Source: a bacterium (lineage in GTDB: Bacteria; Vulcanimicrobiota; JABDET01). Taken from it: a stretch of DNA of 64,000 nucleotides. This document shows positions 1 to 8,155 of the stretch, piece by piece; the stretch's first letter is position 1, and each line of letters begins with the position of its first letter. The translations under genes were made by a program, and so were the position numbers. The stretch is taken from contig JAKAVV010000005.1 in NCBI GenBank assembly GCA_021817145.1, positions 96,341 through 160,340 of the forward strand, read 5' to 3'. The notes under the pieces were generated by a model. The model saw only the letters and a list, made by a program, of their open reading frames with translations, was not told the DNA's origin and ran no database searches.

Positions 1-132
1 CCTTTTACAGGTGATTCGATCAGAAGGCTTTATTTTAGATCAATAAATTTTTGTTTTGCTAAAAGCGGTTTTTAAGTTTGGATAAATTTGTGATCAGTGC
101 GCCAATGATAGATGCTTGTCTTTCGGCTCCAT

Positions 133-1374
133 TTAAGTGAGTTCAGCAAGGATCTCTCCCCTTGATTTCTGCGGCAGCATGTTAGGTTTTACGGAAGGGT
201 ACTGCACACCCGCAAAACTTTTCAGGATAGATTCAAAAATGATCTGCGCGCCTTTTGGAGGCACAGCCATTCCGATCTGCTTTCTTACGCTTTCCTTGGA
301 TCCACAAAAAATAAAGTTGTCAGGGAAGGTTTGAAGCCTGGCTCTTTCTCTATTCGTTAAGGCTCTATTTTCAGACCAATGATAGACATGAGTTCCTCCC
401 CCTCCGCTGCCTGTAATTGTGTAAGCTGGTTTATTCGGGTTGAGTCGTTTGTAAATCTGACTGATTTTTGCGGTTTTTACATTCAATTTTAGATGATCAG
501 GAAGAAGGGCAGTAAAAGCATTTTCACCAGACTTTATATGTTTGAGCCGTTCTACAACAATCGGCGATTGAAGAGTCAGTTCATGGTTAGCAGCATTTTT
601 GGGTATAGGAGGGTTTTCTAAAGCTTCTCTGCAAGAGACATACTTTATCGAAGGGGCAGGTACGCCAAATTCGATTGGTATGTCTTTTCTGATTCCTATG
701 ATGATAATTCTATGTCTTGATTGAGGAATTCCATACTCTTCGAACTTGTAGAGGTGCGGGTAAAGAGAATACCCTGCCCCCTCTAATTCTTCTAGAATTT
801 TATTTAATGTGGTTCCTTCATTTGCGTTTTTCAGGCCTCCGACATTTTCTGCCAGAAACCACTTCGGCTTGAAATGCCTGAGAGCTTTCACTCCATAAGA
901 ATAAAGAGGCCCATAAGCCCCATCTATGCCTTTCTTTTCCCCAACTACACTGAAATCATTGCAGGGGAATCCGAATGCTAAAGCATTAATCTGAGGGAGT
1001 TTAGAAAAATCTAAATCTTCTATTTTTTGGCAGAATACGTTTGTAACAGGAATATTTTTTTTATAGGTGGCACAGGCATCTTTATCGTGATCAGATGCCC
1101 AGACATGAGCTACTGAATAGGCGCTTTGTTTCGTTTTGATTTTTGCCCTTAAAGCCCCTAACCCGATTCCACCCGGCCCGCAGAAGAGTTCCCCTAAGTT
1201 AAATTTCACTTGTTGAGGTTTCACTCTAACTAATTTTTTTCTGTTCCATTCACTTTCCTCCCTTATTTTCATAAACCTCACAAACAGGGGTTGTCCATCC
1301 ACCCTGCTGCCAAACTGCACCATCTCTTTCCTGTTCCCTTTCACGGCATCAGGGGGGACGAGCTTATTTCGCAT
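133..1374 (-). CDS. DNA (cytosine-5-)-methyltransferase
   Basis: Transfers a methyl group from S-adenosylmethionine to C5 of cytosine in DNA. Visible C5-methyltransferase motifs, in order: motif I ELFCGPGGIGLG (about residues 62-73), the catalytic Pro-Cys in FGFPCNDFS (motif IV, about 134-142), ENVGG (motif VI) and QSRHRIIIIG (motif VIII), with a target-recognition region after about residue 240. The protein is 413 residues, normal for the family. The 60 residues before motif I are longer than usual and no ribosome site precedes the ATG, so the true start may lie further in. It diverges from the T:G glycosylase at 1415. No endonuclease gene is visible; one could lie left of the window. Target sequence unknown. 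The family assignment is firm. Confidence 0.93.
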   Translation of the reverse strand: MRNKLVPPDAVKGNRKEMVQFGSRVDGQPLFVRFMKIREESEWNRKKLVRVKPQQVKFNLGELFCGPGGIGLGALRAKIKTKQSAYSVAHVWASDHDKDACATYKKNIPVTNVFCQKIEDLDFSKLPQINALAFGFPCNDFSVVGEKKGIDGAYGPLYSYGVKALRHFKPKWFLAENVGGLKNANEGTTLNKILEELEGAGYSLYPHLYKFEEYGIPQSRHRIIIIGIRKDIPIEFGVPAPSIKYVSCREALENPPIPKNAANHELTLQSPIVVERLKHIKSGENAFTALLPDHLKLNVKTAKISQIYKRLNPNKPAYTITGSGGGGTHVYHWSENRALTNRERARLQTFPDNFIFCGSKESVRKQIGMAVPPKGAQIIFESILKSFAGVQYPSVKPNMLPQKSRGEILAELT

Positions 1375-1414
1375 TAAGGTTAATACCGATTTAATACAGA
1401 GGGGTTTAAATGAT

Positions 1415-2095
1415 TTGCATGAATTAGATTTAATGGTGAGTCGAACTAGTAAGAAGAAAAAAATTCAAGAGCTTCTTCTCAACTGGCAGAAATCCAGCTC
1501 CATTACTTACCCCTGGCGCCAAGGAGAGTACACTCCTTTTCAAACCCTTCTCACTGAAATTTTGTTAAGAAAGACCAATGCTCCTAAAGTGAAAAATTAT
1601 ATTAACAGAACAATAAGGGAGGTGGGCTCTCCTTACAAAATAAAAGAGTTGGGTGTTTCCGCTCTCCGCGAATCATTGAAACCTTATGGTATGAGCAATA
1701 AAAAAGCGGAAGAACTTTCTGCTCTTGCGGAAAGGTTAGAGTCTGATTTTAGCGGGGCTGTGCCATCAGACAGAGTTAATCTCCTTAACCTCCCTGGTAT
1801 CGGGAATTATATAGCAAATTGTGTGCTCTGTTTTTCTTTTAATAAAAGAGTTCCTATCCTTGATGTGAATATCATCCGCCTTTTGATGAGAGTCTTTAGT
1901 ATAAAATCAGACAGAGCCCGCCCTCGAGATGATCTTAAATTATGGAAGTTTGCCGAATCACTTCTCCCAGAGAAACAATTTAAAGAGTTCAATCTTGCTC
2001 TTTTAGATCTTTCTATGCGGGTTTGTAAAACAAAAAAACCAAGATGTCATGAATGCCCACTGACAGAGATCTGCGATTTTTTTAAAGCCCAATGA
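1415..2095 (+). CDS. HhH-GPD DNA glycosylase with FeS cluster, Mig/MutY-like, probable T:G mismatch glycosylase
   Basis: Base-excision repair glycosylase of the endonuclease III superfamily. The helix-hairpin-helix LPGIGNYIAN (about residues 128-137) is followed by the catalytic Asp in PILDVNI. The C-terminus carries the 4Fe-4S loop C-x6-C-x2-C-x5-C (CKTKKPRCHECPLTEIC). Where endonuclease III has the lyase Lys (GRKTA), this protein has Tyr (GNYIA), the substitution known from the Methanothermobacter Mig T:G mismatch glycosylase. This suggests a monofunctional enzyme removing T opposite G. The position opposite a 5-methylcytosine methyltransferase fits that role, since deaminated 5mC gives T:G. 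The start TTG at 1415 has GAGGGG ten bases upstream; ATG at 1433 is the alternative. The superfamily is certain, the T:G specificity is inferred. Confidence 0.85.
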   Translation: MHELDLMVSRTSKKKKIQELLLNWQKSSSITYPWRQGEYTPFQTLLTEILLRKTNAPKVKNYINRTIREVGSPYKIKELGVSALRESLKPYGMSNKKAEELSALAERLESDFSGAVPSDRVNLLNLPGIGNYIANCVLCFSFNKRVPILDVNIIRLLMRVFSIKSDRARPRDDLKLWKFAESLLPEKQFKEFNLALLDLSMRVCKTKKPRCHECPLTEICDFFKAQ

Positions 2096-2202
2096 ATTGG
2101 CTGCACGAGCAGAGGTTTTTCAGGTTTTGGCTAATTTCTATGAATAAGGGGATTTCAAGCTGCAGTATAAGAATATAAAGTTTAAGGAAAGGGGAACTTA
2201 TT

Positions 2203-2691
2203 CTGAAACCCAAGTCTAGCACCAAAAAAGGAACGAATATTCGAGCAGCTGTTGTGGCAAGTCAGTACCATAAACCCATTGTTGAAAAGTTAGTGGAAGG
2301 GGCTGTTCGAGGATTTACGCAGAAAGGGGTAAAAAAGGATCGGATTGAAATTTTTTGGGTTCCAGGAGCTTTTGAAATTCCTTTGATGGCAAAAAAGTTA
2401 GCGGAGTCAAAAAGATACGACTGTCTTGTTTGTGTGGGGTGTGTTTTAAAAGGGGAAACTGACCATTACGAACATGTTGCCCGCTCTGTTTCCATGGGGA
2501 TTCAATCCGCTTCTTTGTCAACAGGAGTGCCAATCTCATTTTCTGTTTTGCTGAGCGATGATCCTCAAATCGCTTATGAAAGAGCCAGAGAAAATGAAAA
2601 TAATCGGGGATATGAAGGGGCTCTGACAGCTTTTGAAATGGCGAATTTGTTAAAAAAGGCGATTCTTAAAAGTGAAAGGCGCAAGTATTAA
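2203..2691 (+). CDS. ribH: 6,7-dimethyl-8-ribityllumazine synthase
   Basis: Condenses 5-amino-6-ribitylamino-uracil with dihydroxybutanone phosphate in the penultimate step of riboflavin synthesis. Diagnostic stretches are WVPGAFEIP, the active-site loop VLKGETDHYEHV with the catalytic His, PISFSVL, and the ENNRGYEGALTA phosphate-binding end. The first ordinary start codon in frame, GTG at 2254, would remove the first beta-strand (IRAAVVASQYH). The reading frame stays open upstream and a ribosome site AAAGGGGAA lies at 2188-2196. The real start is therefore probably a rare CTG at 2203 (or ATT at 2200), giving about 162 residues, the normal family length. No other rib genes are adjacent; lysS follows on the same strand. 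Confidence 0.9.
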   Translation: MKPKSSTKKGTNIRAAVVASQYHKPIVEKLVEGAVRGFTQKGVKKDRIEIFWVPGAFEIPLMAKKLAESKRYDCLVCVGCVLKGETDHYEHVARSVSMGIQSASLSTGVPISFSVLLSDDPQIAYERARENENNRGYEGALTAFEMANLLKKAILKSERRKY

Positions 2692-2787
2692 GTCTTCTAT
2701 TAAGCTGCTTAACAGTTCTTACCCAACAGGAACGGCAAATTTAAGTTCTTTGAAGGGTTGAACCCTTTAAACGCGAACAAAACTTTC

Positions 2788-4284
2788 ATGACAGGCCAAT
2801 CTCAATCTGAAATGACATCAACCATGGATCAAACCAGGCAGAGGATAGAACATCTGCATGGGTTAAGACAATTCTGTGATCCTTATGGTTCCGCCTTTTC
2901 AATGACTCATTCCATTGAAGAGATTCATGAAAAATTCAGCTCTATTCAAGGTGAAACTCATTCTGAAGAAAAGATCCGCACTGCTGGGAGATTGATGGCG
3001 ATTCGACTTCACGGGAAAGCGGGTTTTGGGGATCTGGTTTCCTCTACGAGCAAAGTTCAAGTTTATTTTAAACAAGACCACCTGGGAGAAGCTCAGTGGA
3101 ATTTTTTTCAGCTGCTGGATGTCGGCGATATTATTGGCGTAGAAGGAACTGTTTTTAGAACAAAAAGAGGAGAACTCTCAATCTTAATTGATGTGATTAC
3201 TCCATTATCTAAATCTATTCATCCTCTTCCTGAAAAATGGCATGGACTTAAAGATGTGGAAGTTCGCTATCGTCAGCGTTATCTCGATCTCATGGTGAAT
3301 CCAGAAGTTCGGAAGATTTTTCTCTTAAGAAGCCGCTTGATTTCAACAATGAGACGGTTTCTAGATGATCGTGGATTTCATGAAATGGAAACCCCTGTGA
3401 TGAATATTTCAGCAGGAGGAGCAGAAGCAAAACCTTTTGTGACTCATCACAATGCTCTGGATATCGATCTTTATTTGAGAATTGCCACAGAGCTGCATTT
3501 GAAGAGGCTTCTGGTGGGAATGTTGGAAAAAGTTTATGAAATCGGCAGAATCTTCAGGAACGAGGGGATTTCAACCCGACACAATCCTGAATTTACCAGC
3601 CTTGAGTTGTATGAAGCTTACAGTGATTATGAAGGCATGATGAAAATTACAGAAGATGTCATTGTTCATTTAGCTGATAAGCTGATTGGAAAAAGAGAAG
3701 TTCCTTACCAGGAGAAAACAATTCACTTGAATCCACCCTTTGAAAGGATCACTTATTCTGATGCTTTAAGGCAGTTTGGGGGAATTTTTCTCTCTGATAT
3801 CAGGGATCTGGAAAAAGCGAAACATACAGCTAAAAGTTTAAAAATCCCTCTTGACCCTAAAGCCCATGTTGGGCATTATATTGACAAAATTTTCGAAGTT
3901 GTGGTTGAACCTCATCTTGTTCAACCTACTTTTATTACCGATTATCCCATTGAAATCTCCCCTCTGGCAAAAAGAAAAGCAGATGATCCGCTGCTGACTT
4001 ATCGTTTTGAACTTTTTATTTCAAATATGGAAATGGCAAACGCTTTTTCTGAATTAAATGATCCGTTTGATCAAAAAGAACGATTTGAAGCTCAGTTAAA
4101 ACTGAAAGAGGCAGGGGATGAAACAGCTCATGGAATGGATGAGGATTTTTTAATGGCTCTGGAGTACGGCATGCCCCCTGCAGGAGGCCTTGGCATTGGG
4201 ATTGATCGGCTCTGCATGTTGTTTGCTGATGCTGCTTCAATTAGAGAAGTGATCCTGTTCCCAACTTTAAGACCCTTAGATTAG
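2788..4284 (+). CDS. lysS: Lysyl-tRNA synthetase, class II
   Basis: Charges tRNA-Lys with lysine. An N-terminal OB-fold anticodon-binding domain (first about 170 residues, with GRLMAIRLHGKAGFGDL) is followed by the class II catalytic core. Motif 2 is visible as FRNEGISTRHNPEFTSLE and motif 3 as GLGIGIDRLCMLF near the C-terminus. The start is uncertain: the frame is open from TTG 2758, the first ATG is 2788, and further ATGs lie at 2812 and 2824, none with a convincing ribosome site. From 2788 the product is 498 residues, typical for bacterial LysS. The TTG at 2758 lies in a small palindrome (AAGGGTT-G-AACCCTT, 2753-2767). The gene faces the minus-strand TonB receptor gene tail to tail. Confidence 0.94.
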   Translation: MTGQSQSEMTSTMDQTRQRIEHLHGLRQFCDPYGSAFSMTHSIEEIHEKFSSIQGETHSEEKIRTAGRLMAIRLHGKAGFGDLVSSTSKVQVYFKQDHLGEAQWNFFQLLDVGDIIGVEGTVFRTKRGELSILIDVITPLSKSIHPLPEKWHGLKDVEVRYRQRYLDLMVNPEVRKIFLLRSRLISTMRRFLDDRGFHEMETPVMNISAGGAEAKPFVTHHNALDIDLYLRIATELHLKRLLVGMLEKVYEIGRIFRNEGISTRHNPEFTSLELYEAYSDYEGMMKITEDVIVHLADKLIGKREVPYQEKTIHLNPPFERITYSDALRQFGGIFLSDIRDLEKAKHTAKSLKIPLDPKAHVGHYIDKIFEVVVEPHLVQPTFITDYPIEISPLAKRKADDPLLTYRFELFISNMEMANAFSELNDPFDQKERFEAQLKLKEAGDETAHGMDEDFLMALEYGMPPAGGLGIGIDRLCMLFADAASIREVILFPTLRPLD

Positions 4285-4330
4285 GGGATTCAGCCCAAGC
4301 AGCCGAAATTTAGAAAAAGGGAGGGATTGA

Positions 4331-6775
4331 TTAGAACTTCCGGTAAAGGTTTAGAATAAATTCTCTTGCGGCAATGTATCTGGTTCCTGAAAAATCAGAA
4401 AGAAAATCGATATTTCGATTCGAGTTAAACAGATTTAAAACCTCAAAAGAAGCATCTAAAGGAGAATGAGAGTTTTTAGAAAAAGGTTTCCAGCCAATAT
4501 TCAAATTCGTGATGAAATGAGATTCTCGATATCCATTTAATCCAAAAGGATAAACTCCATATTCAGCGTAAATGGCTGATACTTTTTGGGGATACCCACT
4601 CCCATATTGATTGTAAACACTGGCGTAAAAGCCATTGGGAAGATTGTAAGAAACTCCAAAAGTCAGGGTGTGTCTTTGGTCCTGGTCATCATAAAGAGGA
4701 AAGTAAATAAAGTTCCCTGCCCCAGGGGAAAGATTTTTGGCAAGTGAAAAAAGATAATTCATAAACCAGTTTATTCCTGTTATATTTTCAGATCGAGCAG
4801 TTAATTCAAGCCCATTTGCCTCAGCCAGAGGAAAGTTGTCAGGAGCATAAATCGGAATATTGGTAAAAGGAAGAAGAAGTCCAATATCAAGCTGGTTGAC
4901 AAATTTCTTAATGTATCCTCCTACTTCAATAGAGATCCTTTTTGAGGGTTTAAGCTTATAATCCAGTTGATAATCATTCACATTTTCAGGATAAACCAAA
5001 AGTCCGCCTTTAATATCCAGTTCAAGAGGTGGAACATTATACAGGTGATCAAAAGAAAGATACAGGGTTTGAGTTGGGGTTAAAGCATAAGAAAAATTGA
5101 TAAAGGGGCTGCCTTGGGCAGTGGAAATATTAACCCCATTATTGTAGTAATCCCACCGCATTCCCAGGTCTAATCCCACTTTACTCCCAAAAGTCATGGA
5201 ATCATTGACAAAAGCATCTCCATGAAATCCGCTTCTAATATCTTGACTGATATAAGCTGTCCCAGGGCAGTAGCAGATTGTGGGTCCGATTTCATTAGGA
5301 AGTGAGCCTGATCCTCCAGCATCTACAAAGTTCCAGTAATTGTTAATATGCATAAAATTAACCAGCCCTCCCCAGGAAAGACGGTTGTTTTGAGAAAGCT
5401 GCTGGTCAAAGGTCAAAGTTAAAAGGTTTTCAATGTTCTGATCATTAGCATAAGGAAGGATAGGCGCTCCTGGATCTTCAGGATTTTCAGGCAGACCATT
5501 TAAATAAACATTGGGCATATTGACTGCTTGAATGAATGGGGTGAATTTCCCATTGTTCTGGACAGTTTGAGTGGAATTAAGATAAGAATAACCAAAATGC
5601 AGAGCAAGGTGTTGAGACAGATCTCGTTTTAGAGAAAAAACTCCAAATAAATTTTCATCATTTTCGGTTTGGAGAACTCCAGCAGCTTGGGCTAAAGGGG
5701 TATTGGGAATGGCGAACGCGTTCCCGTTTTCCCCAAAGTCAAGAGCCATCCATCCATTTTTGCTTTTATGAACCAGATGCATAAATCCACTGGATTGAGT
5801 TCCATAGTTATTTAATGTTTGCTGATAAGGATTCACTGGATCGCTGAAAAGATCAGAATGTCGTGTGGCGCTGCCAATGAAGTACTCCCATCCGCTATTT
5901 GATGTTTTCCCATCCAGGTACCCAAGAACACCAGTGGTTCCAAAGCTCCCAAAACTCGGTTCAATTTCCCCCTGGATAGAGTTAGCTGCAGTTAAGGGAA
6001 CAAGGGAAAGGATCCCTCCCAATTTTTCCACACCGCTTGCCTTAAAGTCCCCTGTTTGAATTGAAATAGAGCTTAAAAATCGAGGATCAATAAAAGGATT
6101 TGCCTGACTCTCAGGGGTTAATGGCAGAGGGACTCCATCCAGCATATAAGTAAGAGCTCTGTGCTCCCCTTCAATATGAATCTGCCCTGTGGATTCTGTT
6201 GCAACACCAGGAGCTGCAGCCAGAATACTGGTCAATTTGCTGGTCTGGGTGATTTGAGTTTTAAGAAATTGGGTTCCAAGTTTTGTTACAGCTCCTTTGG
6301 TTGGGATTGGAGGATGGGGTTTTGGCTTTGTGGCGATCACTTCTACAAATGGTGTCTCTCCTAGTTTTGAAAATGAGAATAAAATAGTGGAAATTTTTGC
6401 GGCGACAACTTCTTTTTTTTGATAAACCGTTTCTTTCCCCCAGGAAGCAGTGATTTTATATTCCCCTGGAAGAAGATGCGAAAAAAGAACGGTCCCTTTT
6501 GAGTTCGTGTAAGCGGTCTTGCGAGCAAAAATTAGATTACTGTTTTGAATTTGAACTTTCGCATTTTGAATTGGCTTTTTGGTTTTTATTTCTTTTACCA
6601 CAACAATCAAAGTTCCCGAATGCGAAATGAGTGAGCCAAACCGCTGCTTGCGAGAGGTTTGCGTGTGAGCGGGAAAAGACTCTGAAGAAGTCTTGAGGGA
6701 TTTTGAAAAGACAAGAAGAGGGAAAAGAAAAACAGCAAAAATCAGCAGAATAATTTTTCTGGCAGATCGAACCAC
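4331..6775 (-). CDS. TonB-dependent outer-membrane receptor with N-terminal carboxypeptidase-regulatory-like domain
   Basis: A predicted outer-membrane importer. A basic N-terminus with a hydrophobic stretch (about residues 8-24) forms a signal peptide. Then comes a carboxypeptidase-regulatory-like beta-sandwich (about 52-140), a plug domain (about 155-260, with HIEGEHRALTYMLDGVP), and a long beta-barrel rich in alternating aromatic residues that ends in aromatic YRKF, as outer-membrane barrels do. Length 814 is normal. No TonB box was recognised. The substrate is unknown: the neighbours (glycolate-oxidase-like and housekeeping genes) give no clue. The GTG start at 6775 lies in a GTGTGTGG run and has no strong ribosome site. 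It is the best evidence in the window for an outer membrane. Confidence 0.88.
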   Translation of the reverse strand: MVRSARKIILLIFAVFLFPLLVFSKSLKTSSESFPAHTQTSRKQRFGSLISHSGTLIVVVKEIKTKKPIQNAKVQIQNSNLIFARKTAYTNSKGTVLFSHLLPGEYKITASWGKETVYQKKEVVAAKISTILFSFSKLGETPFVEVIATKPKPHPPIPTKGAVTKLGTQFLKTQITQTSKLTSILAAAPGVATESTGQIHIEGEHRALTYMLDGVPLPLTPESQANPFIDPRFLSSISIQTGDFKASGVEKLGGILSLVPLTAANSIQGEIEPSFGSFGTTGVLGYLDGKTSNSGWEYFIGSATRHSDLFSDPVNPYQQTLNNYGTQSSGFMHLVHKSKNGWMALDFGENGNAFAIPNTPLAQAAGVLQTENDENLFGVFSLKRDLSQHLALHFGYSYLNSTQTVQNNGKFTPFIQAVNMPNVYLNGLPENPEDPGAPILPYANDQNIENLLTLTFDQQLSQNNRLSWGGLVNFMHINNYWNFVDAGGSGSLPNEIGPTICYCPGTAYISQDIRSGFHGDAFVNDSMTFGSKVGLDLGMRWDYYNNGVNISTAQGSPFINFSYALTPTQTLYLSFDHLYNVPPLELDIKGGLLVYPENVNDYQLDYKLKPSKRISIEVGGYIKKFVNQLDIGLLLPFTNIPIYAPDNFPLAEANGLELTARSENITGINWFMNYLFSLAKNLSPGAGNFIYFPLYDDQDQRHTLTFGVSYNLPNGFYASVYNQYGSGYPQKVSAIYAEYGVYPFGLNGYRESHFITNLNIGWKPFSKNSHSPLDASFEVLNLFNSNRNIDFLSDFSGTRYIAAREFILNLYRKF

Positions 6776-6832
6776 ACACTTAGATTCTCATTTGGCTTAA
6801 TTTATCCTTTTGTATGGGTAACATTTGCATGA

Positions 6833-8137
6833 TCAACATCTTTTGGGCAACTTCTCGTGAAGCAGAGACTCTTTCCTTAAACTCATTTGAAGAAGTTCAG
6901 CAGGGTGGAGGATCGGAATCTTTAACCCTCGCTCCTTTAATCCTTTGCGAATCTGTAAAGCGCAGCCTGGATTTCCAACAGAGATCGCATCAGGATTTAA
7001 TTCAATAAATGTTTTGATCTTTTCATCCAGCAGTTTTTCAGCCATATCAGAATGGGTTAAATTATAAATCCCCGCGCTTCCGCAGCACCAATCAGGATGG
7101 GTGGGGGTTAAGAGCTTTAATTCGGGAATTCTCTGGAGGAGCTGTCTGGGTTCATCTTTAATTTTCTGAGCATGGAGCAAATGACAGGCATCTAAATAAA
7201 CCACTCTCATGGGAAGCGGTTTATAAGATAAATTGAAATCCAGATAATGGATTAATTCGCTGAAATCTAAAATTTTCTCTGAAAATCGTTTTGCTTCGGG
7301 GAGAAATTTAGAGCATTCTTTAAGCCAGGAGCCGCAGCCTGCAGCTGTTGTTACGATAAAATCAGGATTCTCTTTTTGAAATACTTCCAAGTTTTTCTTA
7401 ATGAAATTTAATGCCTCTTTTTGAAATCCGCTGTGAACCAGAAGAGCTCCACAGCAGATTTGATTCTGAGGAGCTCTTACTTCACATCCTGCGGCAGATA
7501 AGACTTGTATAACAGCTTGTTCAATCTGAGGGAATAAAACAGGGGCAGCACATCCTCGAAACAAAGAGATTCGAGGGCTCTGTTTCATTGTTTCCCCGCT
7601 GTTTTGATGAAGCGCTGAATGTTTGCTGATGCCTAATTTACTCTTCGTTAAATTGGAAGGAGGGGGAATTTCAGGGAGAAGAGTCTCGGCTTTTTGAAGA
7701 GATTCAGGGAACAGTTTTAAAATTTGAGTCTTCTGAATCATTGATTGGAGTCCTGATTTTTGATACAGTCGAAGGAGCTGTCCAATCCATTTTAAAAGAG
7801 TAGGATGTCCTAAAATTTGGGTTAAAAAGATTTTTTTTACCTTAAAATTCAATATCGATCCTGGGACAGTTGAATAAGTTTCCATTCGAGCCTGCTCTAT
7901 CAATTCTCCATAAGACACTCCTGCAGGACAAATCGTTTCACAGGCTCTGCAGTCCAGGCAGGAGTCCAGATGGCCAAAAACTTCGGAGGTCATCTTCATT
8001 CGATTTTCCGCTATTCCCCTCATCAAAACAATTCTTCCTCTTGGGGAATCCGCTTCATTTTTTAAGATTCTGTAGGTTGGGCAGGCTTCAAGGCAGAGAC
8101 CGCAGTGAACACAGGTTTTTAGTTTTTCAAGATCCAT
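6833..8137 (-). CDS. glcF: Glycolate oxidase iron-sulfur subunit-like protein (GlcF)
   Basis: Electron-transfer subunit of a glycolate/lactate-type FAD oxidoreductase. Two 4Fe-4S motifs lie near the N-terminus (CVHCGLCLEACP at about 9-20 and CLDCRACETICP at about 60-71). Two CCG cysteine-rich domains follow (region of GCAAPVLFP with ICCGALLVHSG, and DACHLLHAQ with WCCGSAGIYN). This arrangement and the 434-residue length match GlcF and its relatives. It sits 18 bases downstream of the FAD-subunit gene on the same strand, so the two are probably cotranscribed. A GlcD catalytic subunit is not next to them, and the substrate cannot be settled from sequence. Confidence 0.88.
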   Translation of the reverse strand: MDLEKLKTCVHCGLCLEACPTYRILKNEADSPRGRIVLMRGIAENRMKMTSEVFGHLDSCLDCRACETICPAGVSYGELIEQARMETYSTVPGSILNFKVKKIFLTQILGHPTLLKWIGQLLRLYQKSGLQSMIQKTQILKLFPESLQKAETLLPEIPPPSNLTKSKLGISKHSALHQNSGETMKQSPRISLFRGCAAPVLFPQIEQAVIQVLSAAGCEVRAPQNQICCGALLVHSGFQKEALNFIKKNLEVFQKENPDFIVTTAAGCGSWLKECSKFLPEAKRFSEKILDFSELIHYLDFNLSYKPLPMRVVYLDACHLLHAQKIKDEPRQLLQRIPELKLLTPTHPDWCCGSAGIYNLTHSDMAEKLLDEKIKTFIELNPDAISVGNPGCALQIRKGLKERGLKIPILHPAELLQMSLRKESLLHEKLPKRC

Positions 8138-8155
8138 GATTTCTTAATTGTTTTT

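Noticed and set aside
2753-2767. AAGGGTT-G-AACCCTT before lysS as a hairpin regulator
   Set aside because: The one-base spacer cannot form an RNA loop, and no repeats of the motif were seen nearby.
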